The notes under the pieces: model-generated
The model's input: the letters and a program-made list of their open reading frames with translations, nothing else
Told to the model about the DNA's origin: nothing
Databases searched by the model: none
Assembly: GCA_028284605.1 (NCBI GenBank)
Contig: JANQRL010000051.1
Coordinates: 29,633 to 93,632, forward strand
Reading direction: 5' to 3'
Source: Paracoccaceae bacterium
GTDB lineage: Bacteria; Pseudomonadota; Alphaproteobacteria; Rhodobacterales; Rhodobacteraceae
DNA: 64,000 nt
Made by a program: the position numbers and the translations under genes
Part shown: piece by piece, positions 27,578 through 36,618 of the stretch
Layout of the letters: each line of letters begins with the position of its first letter
How positions within the stretch are numbered: position 1 is the stretch's first letter

Positions 27578-28702
27578 CTAATCCGCGCCCTTCACCACCA
27601 TCTGCGGCGAGATCACGTCGATGCCGAGCGCCTTGCCCACCGCGTAATAAGTGAGTTGCCCGGCATGGACGTTGAGCCCGTCGAGCAGATGCGGGTCGTC
27701 GAGGCAGGCCCGACGCCAGCCCTTGTCGGCGAGCGCCAGCATATAGGGCATCGTCGCATTGCCGAGCGCGATGGTGGAGGTCCGCGCGACAGCGCCCGGC
27801 ATGTTGGCGACGCAATAATGCATCACGCCGTCGACCTCGTAGATTGGATCCTCATGGGTCGTCGGCCGCGAGGTCTCGAAACAGCCGCCCTGGTCGATGG
27901 CGACATCGACGATCGCCGCGCCGCGCTTCATCTCGGAGAGCTGCGCCCGGGTGACGAGCTTCGGCGCCGCCGCGCCCGGGATCAGCACCGCCCCGATCAC
28001 CAGGTCGGCCTCGGCCACGAGTTCCGCCGTGGCGCCGGCGCTGGCGAAGCGGGTGCCGAAGAGCCCGCCGAAGGCATCGTCGAGATAGCGCATCCGCGGC
28101 AGGGAGCGGTCGAGCACGGTGACATCGGCGCCCATCCCCGCGGCCACCCGCGCCGCATGGGTGCCCACGACGCCGCCGCCGATCACCGCAACCTTGGCCG
28201 GGCCCACGCCGGGCACGCCGCCCATCAGCACGCCGCGCCCGCCATTGGCCTTTTGCAGGGTCCAGGCCCCCACCTGCGGCGCCAGCTTGCCCGCGACCTC
28301 CGACATCGGCGCCAGGAGCGGCAACCCGCCCTGGGCGTCGGTCACCGTCTCATAGGCGATGCAAGTGGCGCCGGAGTCCAGGAGGTCCTTTGTCTGTTCA
28401 GGATCGGGGGCGAGGTGGAGATAGGTGAAGAGCACCTGCCCCTCGCGCAACATCGCCCGCTCTACAACCTGGGGCTCCTTGACCTTCACGATCATGTCGG
28501 CTGCGGCGAAGACCTCTTCGGCCGTGGCCGCGATCCGGGCGCCGACGGCCTGGTAATCGGCGTCGCTGAAGCCGGCCCCGTCGCCGGCTCCGGTCTCGAC
28601 GGTCACGGTGTGACCATGGGCCACCGCCTCGCGCGCGGCATTCGGGGTCAGGCCGACGCGAAACTCCTGCGGTTTGATCTCTTTCGGGCAGCCGATATGC
28701 AT
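27578..28702 (-). CDS. ald: alanine dehydrogenase
   Basis: 374 aa. It interconverts L-alanine and pyruvate with NAD. MHIGCPKEIKPQEFRVGLTPNAAREAV is the standard N-terminus, VKVKEPQ and LFTYLHLAPD frame the substrate pocket, and VAVIGGGVVGTHAARVAAGMGADVTVLD is the NAD-binding fold. HYCVANMPGAVARTST near the end is diagnostic. A divergent Lrp-type regulator 131 bases away probably controls it, as AldR does elsewhere. Confidence 0.97.
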   Translation of the reverse strand: MHIGCPKEIKPQEFRVGLTPNAAREAVAHGHTVTVETGAGDGAGFSDADYQAVGARIAATAEEVFAAADMIVKVKEPQVVERAMLREGQVLFTYLHLAPDPEQTKDLLDSGATCIAYETVTDAQGGLPLLAPMSEVAGKLAPQVGAWTLQKANGGRGVLMGGVPGVGPAKVAVIGGGVVGTHAARVAAGMGADVTVLDRSLPRMRYLDDAFGGLFGTRFASAGATAELVAEADLVIGAVLIPGAAAPKLVTRAQLSEMKRGAAIVDVAIDQGGCFETSRPTTHEDPIYEVDGVMHYCVANMPGAVARTSTIALGNATMPYMLALADKGWRRACLDDPHLLDGLNVHAGQLTYYAVGKALGIDVISPQMVVKGAD

Positions 28703-28833
28703 GGATTGTCCTCCCTCTCGCCCCGATCATCGGCGAGGTGCCGCGCAAGTGCTTGGGAGAATGGCGCTTGCCGAGCGCCAGTTTTCGGAGAATTCTGCGC
28801 CCAGATGTCACTTGGCGCGAAAGGCTTGCGAGG
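28703..28833. promoter_or_regulatory. divergent ald / Lrp-regulator control region
   Basis: This 131-base gap must hold both promoters. It contains a near-repeated GGAGAAT (within GGGAGAATGGCG and CGGAGAATTCTG) and several inverted GCGC/TTGC segments. These could be Lrp-family sites, but no consensus is sharp enough to name one. Confidence 0.4.
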
Positions 28834-29295
28834 ATGGCGGAGCTCGACGATACCGACCGGCGGCTCCTCCGCGCGCTCCAACGCAAGGGCCGGATGTCGA
28901 ATGCGGAACTCTCGGAGGCGGTGAACCTCTCGCAATCGGCCTGTCACCGGCGGGTCCAGCGGCTGGAGCGTGAAGGGGTGATCGCGGGCTATGTCGCGCT
29001 CCTCGATCCCCGGATGGTCGGCAGCCGGGCCCTGGTCTTCGTCGAGATCACCCTGAGCGGCCAGACCGACGACGTGCTCGATGCCTTCGAGGCCGCGGCG
29101 GCCCGGGTGCCTGAGGTACTCGAATGCCATCTGATGGCGGGGGCCGCGGATTATCTCCTGAAGGTCGTGGCCGAGGACAGCGAGGATTTCGCCCGCATCC
29201 ACCGCCGCTCCCTTGCGACGCTGCCGGGGGTGCAGACGATGCAATCCTCCTTTGCGCTCCGCACCGTGCGCCAGACCACCGCCCTGCCGGTCTGA
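28834..29295 (+). CDS. Lrp/AsnC-family regulator, probably of ald
   Basis: 153 aa from the ATG at 28834. AELDDTDRRLLRALQRKGRMSNAELSEAVNLSQSACHRRVQRLEREGVIAGY is the helix-turn-helix domain (residues about 2-54). The rest is the ligand-binding RAM domain with ECHLMAGAADYLLKV and LPGVQTMQSSFALRTV. Its divergent position next to ald suggests alanine-responsive activation. It is five bases from the exoD-like gene, which may share its transcript. Confidence 0.95.
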   Translation: MAELDDTDRRLLRALQRKGRMSNAELSEAVNLSQSACHRRVQRLEREGVIAGYVALLDPRMVGSRALVFVEITLSGQTDDVLDAFEAAAARVPEVLECHLMAGAADYLLKVVAEDSEDFARIHRRSLATLPGVQTMQSSFALRTVRQTTALPV

Positions 29296-29299
29296 GCCG

Positions 29300-29890
29300 A
29301 TGGACGCGCCGCATCCGGTCCGCGATGTGGTGGAGCGGCTGGGCGCGCTGTCGGAGCGCGAGACCGTTACCTTGGGCGAGCTGACCGAAGCCTTCGGCCC
29401 GGCCTCCTTCGTCCCCGCGCTGATGGTGCCGGCGCTGCTCGTCGTCTCGCCGCTTTCCGGCATTCCGGTCTTCTCGTCCATTTGCGGGCTGACCATCGCA
29501 CTGATCGCCCTCCAGATGGTGGTGCGGCGGCGGTTCCTCTGGCTGCCGGGCTGGATTCGGCGGCGCCAGCTCGGCGGCAGCCAATTGGGCAGCGCTGTCG
29601 GGCGGCTGACCCGGCTCGCCGACTGGCTCGACCGGCACAGCCGGGCGCGGCTCCGGGTGCTGGTCCGCATGCCGGGCGGGCTGGTGCCGCGCATCGGGGC
29701 GGTGCTCTGCGGTCTCGCGATGCCGTTTCTGGAACTCGTCCCGTTCTCCTCGTCGCTCCTCGGCACCGCGGTGCTGCTTTTCTCCGTGAGCTTTCTGGCG
29801 CGCGACGGGCTCTATGTCCTCGCCGGGTTGATCGTGATGGGGACCGCCGCGACGGTGCCGGTCCTGGTCTGGGGCCAGATCCTCGGCTGA
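29300..29890 (+). CDS. ExoD-family membrane protein
   Basis: 196 aa. Matches the ExoD family: LGALSERETVTLGELTEAFGPASFVPALMVPALLVVSPLSGIPVF at the start, then RRRFLWLPGWIRRR and three more hydrophobic stretches. ExoD of Sinorhizobium is linked to exopolysaccharide production and alkali tolerance, but its molecular function is not known. There is no polysaccharide cluster here. Confidence 0.85.
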   Translation: MDAPHPVRDVVERLGALSERETVTLGELTEAFGPASFVPALMVPALLVVSPLSGIPVFSSICGLTIALIALQMVVRRRFLWLPGWIRRRQLGGSQLGSAVGRLTRLADWLDRHSRARLRVLVRMPGGLVPRIGAVLCGLAMPFLELVPFSSSLLGTAVLLFSVSFLARDGLYVLAGLIVMGTAATVPVLVWGQILG

Positions 29891-29980
29891 GTCCCCATGG
29901 GTCGGGAATCCGCGACTTAGGGAGAGCGGCGGTTTCGTGCTAGGGTTGCGCCATATTGATCCAGTCATATGCGAGGTCCC

Positions 29981-31612
29981 ATGTCCCCCATTCCCGACCC
30001 GCCCGAGGCCAAGCCGATCCGCAGCGCAACCTGGATGAAGATCGTCGGCGCCGGCTTCGCCTTTCTTCTTGTTCTCGCCTTTCTCGGCCTGGGCATCCTG
30101 GCCTCGATGCGCAATGACGTTGTGTTCGGCTGCGATGCGTTCAGTTTTCTCGCCCCCGCCTTTGCCATCGGCGCCGCGATGTCGGCGGTCTTCCTCGGCG
30201 GCGGCGCGGCGATCGCCGGCAACCTGGGCGAGTACTTCCAGACCCGCCCGCTGACCGTGTCGCTGACCGGCGGCGTCGCGGTCCTGGTCATCATGTTCGG
30301 TATCTTCTTCGGACTTCAGCCCGAGGATTGTGGCAGCCAGGGCGAGGCGCGGCTCGAGTTCCGCGCCGTTCCCGACGCGCTGACCGTCGATCCGGGCAGT
30401 TCGCTCTGGACCCGGGAGAACACCCATGACGCGCGCGACACCTACGAGGTTGCGGTGCTGGTGACCGCAGGCGTGGCGCAGGAGGTGCTGGAGGTTCTGG
30501 AGAACGGCAGCCCGGTCTGTCAGGTGACGCTGTCCTTCGCCAACGGCTTTCCGGCCGAAGCGGAGGGCCACGACTACGAGTTTTTCGAGATGCCGGCGCC
30601 GGCGAGCTTCAAGCTCGACTATGCCGGGCCCGGCGGCGACCGTGAGGAGCGTGTCGCCGTCGATGACTGCTTTCGCCATGGCCAGCGCCGCCTGATCGGC
30701 GAATTGGTGGTGTCTCTGACCCATGGTCAGGTCCGGTTCGCGCGGCCGAAACCGAGCGAAGAGCCCAGCGTCAACGAATTCGCCGGCGGCTCGGCGCCGG
30801 CCGTGCTGCCGCGGGAGGAAACTCGGCTCCTGGGCGGACTGATTGCCGCGGCCCAGGCCCAGAGCGTCGGGATGGACTATACCGAGCTGCGCGAGATGCT
30901 GGGTTCCACGAACGAAAAACTGCGTGTGGAGGCGCGGCGGCTGCTCGCGGCGGAGTTCGACAGCTATGCGCGGCCGGCCTTGGAGGACCTCTTCAACCCG
31001 CGGAGCCGGCTGAGCCCGGAGCTGCTCACGAGCCTGCTGCACGGGCTGATCGGCGGGATCGAGGCCCGGGTGCCGGGTCTTGCGCCGCAGGCCGGGCGCG
31101 ATCTGGCGCAGCCGCTGCCTTACGTGCAGGGCCGCGAGGCGGAGCTGGTCGAACTGACCGCCCATTTCGACAGTTCGGTCCGTCAGCAGGCGCGGCGGCT
31201 GATCCAGCGCTATCCGGTCGACGCCTTCGTGCCGCAGATCGACCACGCCCTGACGCGGGCCGAGACGTCCTGCCCGGACGAGCGGCTCGGCTGGCAGGTC
31301 TACGCCGCGGTCTTCTTCACCTATAACCGGATGATCCAGGCCGGGCTCGACGGCGCGATCACGCCGGAAACGGCGCCGGGCTGGGACCGGCAGACGGACC
31401 GGATTCAGGCGCTGGTCGGCCGCTGCGTGAGCGGGCCTGAAGCCGCCGATGCGGCCCTGCTCGATTACGGGCGCGCCACGGTCTATGGCTGGGCTGGGGA
31501 GACCGGCCGGGTCGCCACCGCACAGAGCGATTTCAGCACCTTCCTGACCGGGCGCGAGGCGGATTACTACATGCAGAGCCATATCGAGCGGATCGGGCAG
31601 ATCGGCGGGTAG
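29981..31612 (+). CDS. large unknown membrane protein with helical-repeat-like region
   Basis: 543 aa from the ATG at 29981, eight bases after GAGG; an ATG four codons upstream is less well placed. Three hydrophobic segments lie at about 19-41, 50-75 and 90-111. A beta-rich periplasmic-type domain (about 120-250) contains three cysteines. Residues about 290-430 are helical, with ELREMLGSTNEKLRVEARRLLAAEF and ELTAHFDSSVRQQARRLIQRYP resembling HEAT-type repeats. I do not recognise the family. It has its own promoter region and ends before array C. Confidence 0.7.
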   Translation: MSPIPDPPEAKPIRSATWMKIVGAGFAFLLVLAFLGLGILASMRNDVVFGCDAFSFLAPAFAIGAAMSAVFLGGGAAIAGNLGEYFQTRPLTVSLTGGVAVLVIMFGIFFGLQPEDCGSQGEARLEFRAVPDALTVDPGSSLWTRENTHDARDTYEVAVLVTAGVAQEVLEVLENGSPVCQVTLSFANGFPAEAEGHDYEFFEMPAPASFKLDYAGPGGDREERVAVDDCFRHGQRRLIGELVVSLTHGQVRFARPKPSEEPSVNEFAGGSAPAVLPREETRLLGGLIAAAQAQSVGMDYTELREMLGSTNEKLRVEARRLLAAEFDSYARPALEDLFNPRSRLSPELLTSLLHGLIGGIEARVPGLAPQAGRDLAQPLPYVQGREAELVELTAHFDSSVRQQARRLIQRYPVDAFVPQIDHALTRAETSCPDERLGWQVYAAVFFTYNRMIQAGLDGAITPETAPGWDRQTDRIQALVGRCVSGPEAADAALLDYGRATVYGWAGETGRVATAQSDFSTFLTGREADYYMQSHIERIGQIGG

Positions 31613-31674
31613 GGCGCGATGGCGGAGCCGCCGCATCGACGCTCCGACGCGCGCGGCTCGGGTCGGGGGCGGGG

Positions 31675-31766
31675 AAGGCGCGTCGACGCGCCTTGTTTAA
31701 GCGCCGTCGACGGCGCTTGAGGACGCGATCTCGAGATCGCGTAAGAACGGCCCGTCGACGGGCCGT
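31675..31766. repeat. palindromic array C (four perfect 20-base palindromes, inverted copy of B)
   Basis: Units: AAGGCGCGTCGACGCGCCTT (31675-31694), AAGCGCCGTCGACGGCGCTT (31699-31718), ACGCGATCTCGAGATCGCGT (31723-31742) and ACGGCCCGTCGACGGGCCGT (31747-31766). Start-to-start steps are exactly 24, 24 and 24; spacers are GTTT, GAGG and AAGA. Three units are identical to those of B. The fourth differs at its end bases, and both arms changed so that pairing is kept. It sits between the convergent unknown gene and rpsU. Confidence 0.95.
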
Positions 31767-31830
31767 CCCGCCCCCGTCCCGAGACGCCATCGGTCCTTTC
31801 CCGCTCCTCGCCGCGATCCGGCCATAACGA

Positions 31831-31857
31831 AACCCCCGTGGCCGGGCCGCGGGGGTT
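31831..31857 (-). terminator. rho-independent terminator of rpsU
   Basis: An 11-pair stem (AACCCCCG... pairing with ...CGGGGGTT, one G-T pair) closes a five-base loop. On the - strand it is followed by TCGTTATGG, so the stem's own TT and the next T make a short T-run. It lies 40 bases past the rpsU stop, between rpsU and array C. Confidence 0.8.
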
Positions 31858-31896
31858 CAAACCTGTCGTCGACGGGAACGTCGGCCTTGAGGCGCT

Positions 31897-32103
31897 TCAG
31901 AGCAGCCCTTCGCGCTGGGCCTTCTTGCGCGCCAGCTTGCGCTGACGGCGGATAGCCTCGGCCTTTTCGCGGGCACGCTTTTCCGACGGCTTCTCGAAAT
32001 GCTGCCGGAGCTTCATCTCCCGGAACACGCCTTCGCGCTGCAGCTTCTTCTTGAGCGCGCGGAGCGCCTGATCGACATTGTTGTCGCGGACACTGACCTG
32101 CAT
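31897..32103 (-). CDS. rpsU: 30S ribosomal protein S21
   Basis: 68 aa, [58 protein letters not shown] S21 sequence with the usual basic tail; residues are given only as family text. S21 helps initiation at the 30S platform. It is a single gene with its own terminator and is divergent from COQ9. Confidence 0.98.
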   Translation of the reverse strand: MQVSVRDNNVDQALRALKKKLQREGVFREMKLRQHFEKPSEKRAREKAEAIRRQRKLARKKAQREGLL

Positions 32104-32221
32104 GTGGGTGTCACCACCTTTCTAGAGTTCGGGTTGCATGGAAGTGCAGGAAGCCGCCATATAGCAAGGGCTCCCTGGCTTGTCTAGGGTGCCGCCAGAG
32201 CCACGCAACAGGGGGCGAACC

Positions 32222-32926
32222 ATGACCGAACGGAGCGATTTCGACGCGGTGAAGGACCGGCTTCTCGACGCGATCCTGCCCCATGTCGCCTTCGACGGCT
32301 GGTCGGAGACCGCCTTTGTCGCCGCCACCCACGATGCCGGGATCGACCCGGGCGAGGCGCGGCGCCATTGCCGGCGCGGGGCCGCCGATCTGGCCATCGC
32401 CTTCCATGAGCGCGGCGATGCCTGGATGCTCGAACGGCTCACCGCCGAGCCGATGAACGACCTCAAGATACGCGAGAAGATCGCGCGTGCGATCCGCGTC
32501 CGCCTCGACGTGATCGAGGACAAGGAGGCGGTGCGGCGGGGCGCGGCGCTCTTCGCTCTGCCGCATATGGCGGGAGAGGGGGCGCGGCTCGTCTGGAACA
32601 CGGCGGATGCGATCTGGGACGCCATCGGCGACCCGAGCGACGATCTGAACTGGTACACGAAACGCGCGATCCTCTCCGGCGTCTGGTCGGCGACATTGCT
32701 CTACTGGCTCGGCGATGTGAGCCCCGATCATGAGGCAACCGACGCCTTCGTCGACCGGCGGATCGCGAATGTGATGCAGTTCGAGAAGATGAAGGCGCAG
32801 GCGAACCAGAACCGGCTCCTGCGGCCCCTCACCGAACCCCTCGGGCGGCTCGCCGCGATGGTGAAGGCCCCCTCGAAAATGCCCCGGGTCGACCTGCCCG
32901 GAAGCTGGATCTCGCCCGACCGATGA
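32222..32926 (+). CDS. COQ9-family ubiquinone biosynthesis protein
   Basis: 234 aa from the ATG at 32222. The N-terminal part has a TetR-like helical layout (DAVKDRLLDAILPHVAFDGWSETAFVAATHDAGI). The COQ9 core includes ALFALPHMAGEGARLVWNTADAIWDAIGDPSDDLNWYTKRAILSGVWSATLLYWLGD, described as residues about 110-170. COQ9 binds lipid and presents ubiquinone intermediates to hydroxylases such as COQ7. It overlaps the quinone reductase gene by four bases. Confidence 0.93.
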   Translation: MTERSDFDAVKDRLLDAILPHVAFDGWSETAFVAATHDAGIDPGEARRHCRRGAADLAIAFHERGDAWMLERLTAEPMNDLKIREKIARAIRVRLDVIEDKEAVRRGAALFALPHMAGEGARLVWNTADAIWDAIGDPSDDLNWYTKRAILSGVWSATLLYWLGDVSPDHEATDAFVDRRIANVMQFEKMKAQANQNRLLRPLTEPLGRLAAMVKAPSKMPRVDLPGSWISPDR

Positions 32927-33903
32927 CCGAGACGATGCGCGTGGTCGAAATCGCCGCACCGGGCGGGCCCGAGGTCCTGCGCCCGGCGGAACGACCGCGC
33001 CCGGCGCCGGGACATGGCGAGGTGCTGATCCGCGTGGCCTATGCTGGGGTGAACCGGCCCGACGCGCTACAACGGGCCGGGCTTTACAAACCGCCGCCGG
33101 GGGCGAGCGATCTGGCGGGGCTCGAGGCGGCCGGAGAGATCGCGGCGGTCGGGCCGGGCGTCACCGGTCGGGCTGTCGGCGACGCGGTCTGCGCCCTGCT
33201 GCCCGGGGGCGGTTATGCGGAATATGTGGTCACCCCGGCAGCCCATTGCCTGCCGGTGCCGGCGCCGCTCACGCTCAAGGAGGCGGCCTGCCTGCCCGAG
33301 ACGTTCTTCACGGTCTGGTCCAACGTCTTCGAGCGCGGCGGGCTGAAGGCCGGGGAGCGGTTTCTGGTCCATGGCGGGTCCTCGGGGATCGGGACGACAG
33401 CGATCCAGCTCGCGCACCGGTTCGGCGCCCGGGTCCTCGCCACCGCCGGTTCGGCGGAGAAATGCACAGCCTGCGAGAGGCTTGGGGCGGAGCGGGCGAT
33501 CAACTACCGCGAGGCGGATTTCGTGGAGATCCTTCGGGCCGAAGGCGGCGCCCATCTAATCCTCGACATGGTGGGCGGCGACTACCTGCCGCGCAATGTG
33601 AAGGCGCTCGCCGATGAGGGCCGGCTGGTGCAGATCGCCTTCCTGCAAGGGCCCAAGGTGGAGCTGAACTTCGCCCAGGTCATGCTGCGGCGGCTGACGA
33701 TTACCGGCTCGACGCTCAGGCCGCAATCGGACCTCGCCAAGGCCCGCATCGCTGAGGCGCTTCGGGAGCACGTCTGGCCCCTGCTGGAGGCGGGCCGGGT
33801 GGCGCCGGTCATGGATCAGGAATTCCCGCTCGAAGACGCCGCCGCCGCCCATGCGCGGATGGAGAGCTCGGCCCATATCGGGAAGATCGTGCTGAAGGTC
33901 TGA
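32923..33903 (+). CDS. NAD(P)H:quinone oxidoreductase (zinc-free MDR family)
   Basis: 326 aa. A zeta-crystallin/QOR-type medium-chain reductase: GVNRPDALQRAGLYKPPPGASDLAGLEAAG at the N-terminus, then FLVHGGSSGIGTTAIQLAHRFGARVLATAGS for NADPH binding. Zinc-site cysteines of alcohol dehydrogenases are absent. It probably reduces quinones or other activated double bonds with NADPH. A start four codons downstream is possible, but the ATGA overlap with COQ9 favours this one. Confidence 0.92.
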   Translation: MTETMRVVEIAAPGGPEVLRPAERPRPAPGHGEVLIRVAYAGVNRPDALQRAGLYKPPPGASDLAGLEAAGEIAAVGPGVTGRAVGDAVCALLPGGGYAEYVVTPAAHCLPVPAPLTLKEAACLPETFFTVWSNVFERGGLKAGERFLVHGGSSGIGTTAIQLAHRFGARVLATAGSAEKCTACERLGAERAINYREADFVEILRAEGGAHLILDMVGGDYLPRNVKALADEGRLVQIAFLQGPKVELNFAQVMLRRLTITGSTLRPQSDLAKARIAEALREHVWPLLEAGRVAPVMDQEFPLEDAAAAHARMESSAHIGKIVLKV

Positions 33904-33908
33904 CCGGC

Positions 33909-34538
33909 TCAGCGCAGCGGCACGAAATAGGCGTCGCGGAGAGCGCAGTCGCGGACCACATCGGCGCCGCAGACCCGTGGATCCAACCCGCGGGTCAGGC
34001 ACAGCCGAACCTCCTGGATATGGCCGTCGCGGCAGGTGATGGTGAGCATGTCGGGTTCCAGGCCGGGATTGGCCGCGAGGAATGCCTCTTCGACGACCGA
34101 GGCGGGGAGGCGGACCGGTTCGCTCAGGTTGCGGAAGACTTCCGGTCGAACGACGCTCTCGGAGGCCAGTTCCGAGAGGCGGTAGTAGTCCGCCGCCGCG
34201 AGGCCCGAGCAGCGGCCATGCTTGTTCCACTGGTGCCACGCCGCGCCGCCGGAGCCGAAGAGGCCGGCCTGCGCGGCGGTGTCGGCGCGGGACGGGTTGC
34301 GGTGGCGGGTCGGGCAGTAATCGGGCCAGCCGATCTCGTATTGCGGCCAGAGCCCGTGCAGAGACCAGCCTTCGCCGCTTTCTTCGCACCGGGGTGCCTC
34401 GCGGGCATCGCCCTCGATCCGGCACCAGTTCGGTGTCCAGGACAGCGCCAGCACGTAGTAGTCGAACGTACCGGCCAAATCGTCTTGGGCGCGGACCGGC
34501 GTGGCGAGGAGCATCAGGGCAAGGGCGAGGCGCAGCAT
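33909..34538 (-). CDS. secreted ribonuclease T2-family protein
   Basis: 209 aa. A signal peptide (MLRLALALMLLATPVRAQ) directs export. Both catalytic segments are present: CAS I, GWSLHGLWPQ with H61, and CAS II, WHQWNKHGRC with H102, K106 and H107. Eight or more cysteines fit a disulfide-bonded periplasmic or secreted enzyme. T2 enzymes cut RNA with little base preference through 2',3'-cyclic phosphates and probably serve nutrient recovery. Divergent from the DUF1013 gene. Confidence 0.93.
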   Translation of the reverse strand: MLRLALALMLLATPVRAQDDLAGTFDYYVLALSWTPNWCRIEGDAREAPRCEESGEGWSLHGLWPQYEIGWPDYCPTRHRNPSRADTAAQAGLFGSGGAAWHQWNKHGRCSGLAAADYYRLSELASESVVRPEVFRNLSEPVRLPASVVEEAFLAANPGLEPDMLTITCRDGHIQEVRLCLTRGLDPRVCGADVVRDCALRDAYFVPLR

Positions 34539-34665
34539 TTCGGGGCTTTCCAGTTCAACGCGGTGCCCCTATATAGCCGCCAAGTTCCCCGACACCGAGA
34601 ACTTGGGCCACCGGCCCGGCCCCCGCCAGGGCCCGGGGAAAGACGTTTCGCCGAGGAGACCCGCG

Positions 34666-35433
34666 ATGTCCGACAAACCGATCATGGCCAAGGCGACCGC
34701 CGTCTGGCTCGTCGACAACACCACGATCAGCTTCAAGCAGATCGCCGATTTCTGCGGGCTGCATGAGCTGGAGGTGCAGGGCATCGCCGATGGCGACGTG
34801 GCCGCGGGGGTGAAGGGGTTCGACCCGATCGCCAACAACCAGCTCACCCAGGACGAGATCGACGCAGCCGAGAAGGACCCGCTGCGCAAGCTGACGCTGA
34901 AGTTCAACCCGGCCGCCGTGGGTGAGGAGAAACGGCGCGGGCCGCGTTACACCCCGCTCTCCAAACGGCAGGACCGGCCGGCGGCGATCCTGTGGCTGGT
35001 GAAGTTCCATCCCGAACTGACCGACGGCCAGATCGGCAAGCTCGTGGGCACCACCAAGCCCACGATTCAGTCGATCCGCGAGCGCACGCACTGGAACATC
35101 TCCAATATCGATCCGATCGACCCGGTGGCGCTCGGCCTCTGCAAGCAGACCGAGCTCGACGCGGCCGTGCAGAAAGCCAATGCGCGCAAGGCGAAGGACG
35201 GCGAGGTGATGACGGACGATGAGCGGCGCAAGCTCGTCTCCACCGAGACGAGCCTCGGCATGGAACCGGCCGAGCCAAAGATCCCGACGGCGATCTCGGG
35301 GCTCGAGACCTTCACCCTCACCGACACCGATCCGCGCGGGCCGGAGCCGGAGGGCGAGGAGGTGCCGGATGCCGACAGCTTCTTCAACCTGCCGGGCGAC
35401 AGCGACGACGAGGACGAAGAGGACGCGCGCTAA
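34666..35433 (+). CDS. DUF1013 cell-cycle transcriptional regulator TrcR-like
   Basis: 255 aa. It begins MSDKPIMAKATAVWLVDNTTISFKQIADFCGLHELEVQGIADGD, with a helix-turn-helix-like segment (ISFKQIADFCGLHELEVQGI). A second such segment follows at LTDGQIGKLVGTTKPTIQSIRERTHW. The last about 50 residues are strongly acidic. This DUF1013 family is restricted to alphaproteobacteria. A Rhodobacter member (TrcR) has been described as a cell-cycle regulator, and the same role is inferred here. A second in-frame ATG lies six codons in. Confidence 0.87.
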   Translation: MSDKPIMAKATAVWLVDNTTISFKQIADFCGLHELEVQGIADGDVAAGVKGFDPIANNQLTQDEIDAAEKDPLRKLTLKFNPAAVGEEKRRGPRYTPLSKRQDRPAAILWLVKFHPELTDGQIGKLVGTTKPTIQSIRERTHWNISNIDPIDPVALGLCKQTELDAAVQKANARKAKDGEVMTDDERRKLVSTETSLGMEPAEPKIPTAISGLETFTLTDTDPRGPEPEGEEVPDADSFFNLPGDSDDEDEEDAR

Positions 35434-35526
35434 GGCGACCCTGCCAGGCATCGCATGCCGGGGACTGGCCTCCACCCGTCCGCGCCGCTAGAACGGCGCG
35501 ACCGAGGTGAGCCCGGGGCCAGACCC

Positions 35527-36618
35527 ATGCGCCAGAACCCGCCCGCCCCGCAGCCGGGGATCATGGACATCGCGCTCTATCAGGGCGGGGCGAGCCATGT
35601 TGAGGGCGTGGCCGAGCCGGTCAAGCTCAGCTCCAACGAAAACCCCTTCGGTCCGCCCGAGGCGGCGCGGGAGGCGCTGCGGCGCACGGCGTCGGAGCTG
35701 CACCGTTATCCGCCGACCGATCACGCGGCCCTGCGGAGCGCGCTGGGCGAGGTCCACGGGCTCGACCCGGCGCGGATCGTCTGCGGGGTCGGGTCGGATG
35801 AGATCATCACCTTCCTCTGCCAAGCCTATGCCGGCCCGGGCGACGAGGTGATCCATACCGAACACGGCTTCGCCATGTACCGCATTTCGGCGCTGGCGGC
35901 GGGGGCGGTGCCGGTGGAGGTGCCGGAACGGACAAGGGTCGTTGATGTGGATGCGATCCTCGGCGCGGTCACGGATCGGACCCGGCTGATCTTCCTCGCC
36001 AACCCCGCAAACCCGACCGGGACGATGCTGGCGGAGGCCGAATTGGCCCGGCTGGCCGACGGGTTGCCGGATGGCTGCCTGCTGGTGCTCGACGGCGCCT
36101 ATGCGGAGTACGCCGAGGGTTGCGATGGCGGCGCGGCCATGGCCACCGAGCGCGCCAATGTCGTGATGACCCGGACGTTTTCGAAGATCTACGGGCTCGG
36201 CGGGCTCCGGGTCGGCTGGGGCTATGGCGCGCAGGAGGTCATCGACGTGCTGAACCGGGTGCGCGGACCGTTCAACCTTTCCCTGCCGGCTTTGGCGGCG
36301 GCCGAAGCGGCTTTGAGAGATCGCGACTGGGTCGCCCGCTGCCAGGCGGAGAATGCGCGGATGCGGGACTGGATGCGCGCCGCCCTGGCCGATCTCGGCA
36401 TCGCTTCGGACATCTCCCACGCCAATTTCGTCCTCGCCCGGTTCGCCGATGCGGCGGAGGCCGACGCCTGCGAGGCGCATCTGCGCGGCCAGGGCCTCCT
36501 GGTGCGCAAGACCGCGGGCTACAAGCTGCCGGAAGCCTTGCGCATCACAGTCGGCGACGAGGCCGCCTGCCGCCAGGTGGTCCATGCCATCGGCCAGTTC
36601 CGCGAGGCCGCCGCATGA
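35527..36618 (+). CDS. hisC: histidinol-phosphate / aromatic aminotransferase
   Basis: 363 aa, a class-I PLP aminotransferase of the HisC type: [42 protein letters not shown], then the PLP lysine K220 in [17 protein letters not shown]. HisC-type enzymes often act on both histidinol-phosphate and aromatic keto acids. It is coupled by ATGA to tyrC rather than to his genes, so a role in tyrosine or phenylalanine synthesis is plausible. Confidence 0.93.
   Translation: MRQNPPAPQPGIMDIALYQGGASHVEGVAEPVKLSSNENPFGPPEAAREALRRTASELHRYPPTDHAALRSALGEVHGLDPARIVCGVGSDEIITFLCQAYAGPGDEVIHTEHGFAMYRISALAAGAVPVEVPERTRVVDVDAILGAVTDRTRLIFLANPANPTGTMLAEAELARLADGLPDGCLLVLDGAYAEYAEGCDGGAAMATERANVVMTRTFSKIYGLGGLRVGWGYGAQEVIDVLNRVRGPFNLSLPALAAAEAALRDRDWVARCQAENARMRDWMRAALADLGIASDISHANFVLARFADAAEADACEAHLRGQGLLVRKTAGYKLPEALRITVGDEAACRQVVHAIGQFREAAA

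Noticed and set aside
27454..31766. CRISPR array, suggested by the 24-base periodicity of the palindromic repeats
   Set aside because: Units differ from one another, spacers are only three to five bases, and no cas genes are present.
31843..31866. GGGTTCAAACC, resembling a tRNA T-arm
   Set aside because: The bases form the right arm of the rpsU terminator. No acceptor stem, anticodon arm or D-arm can be drawn around them.
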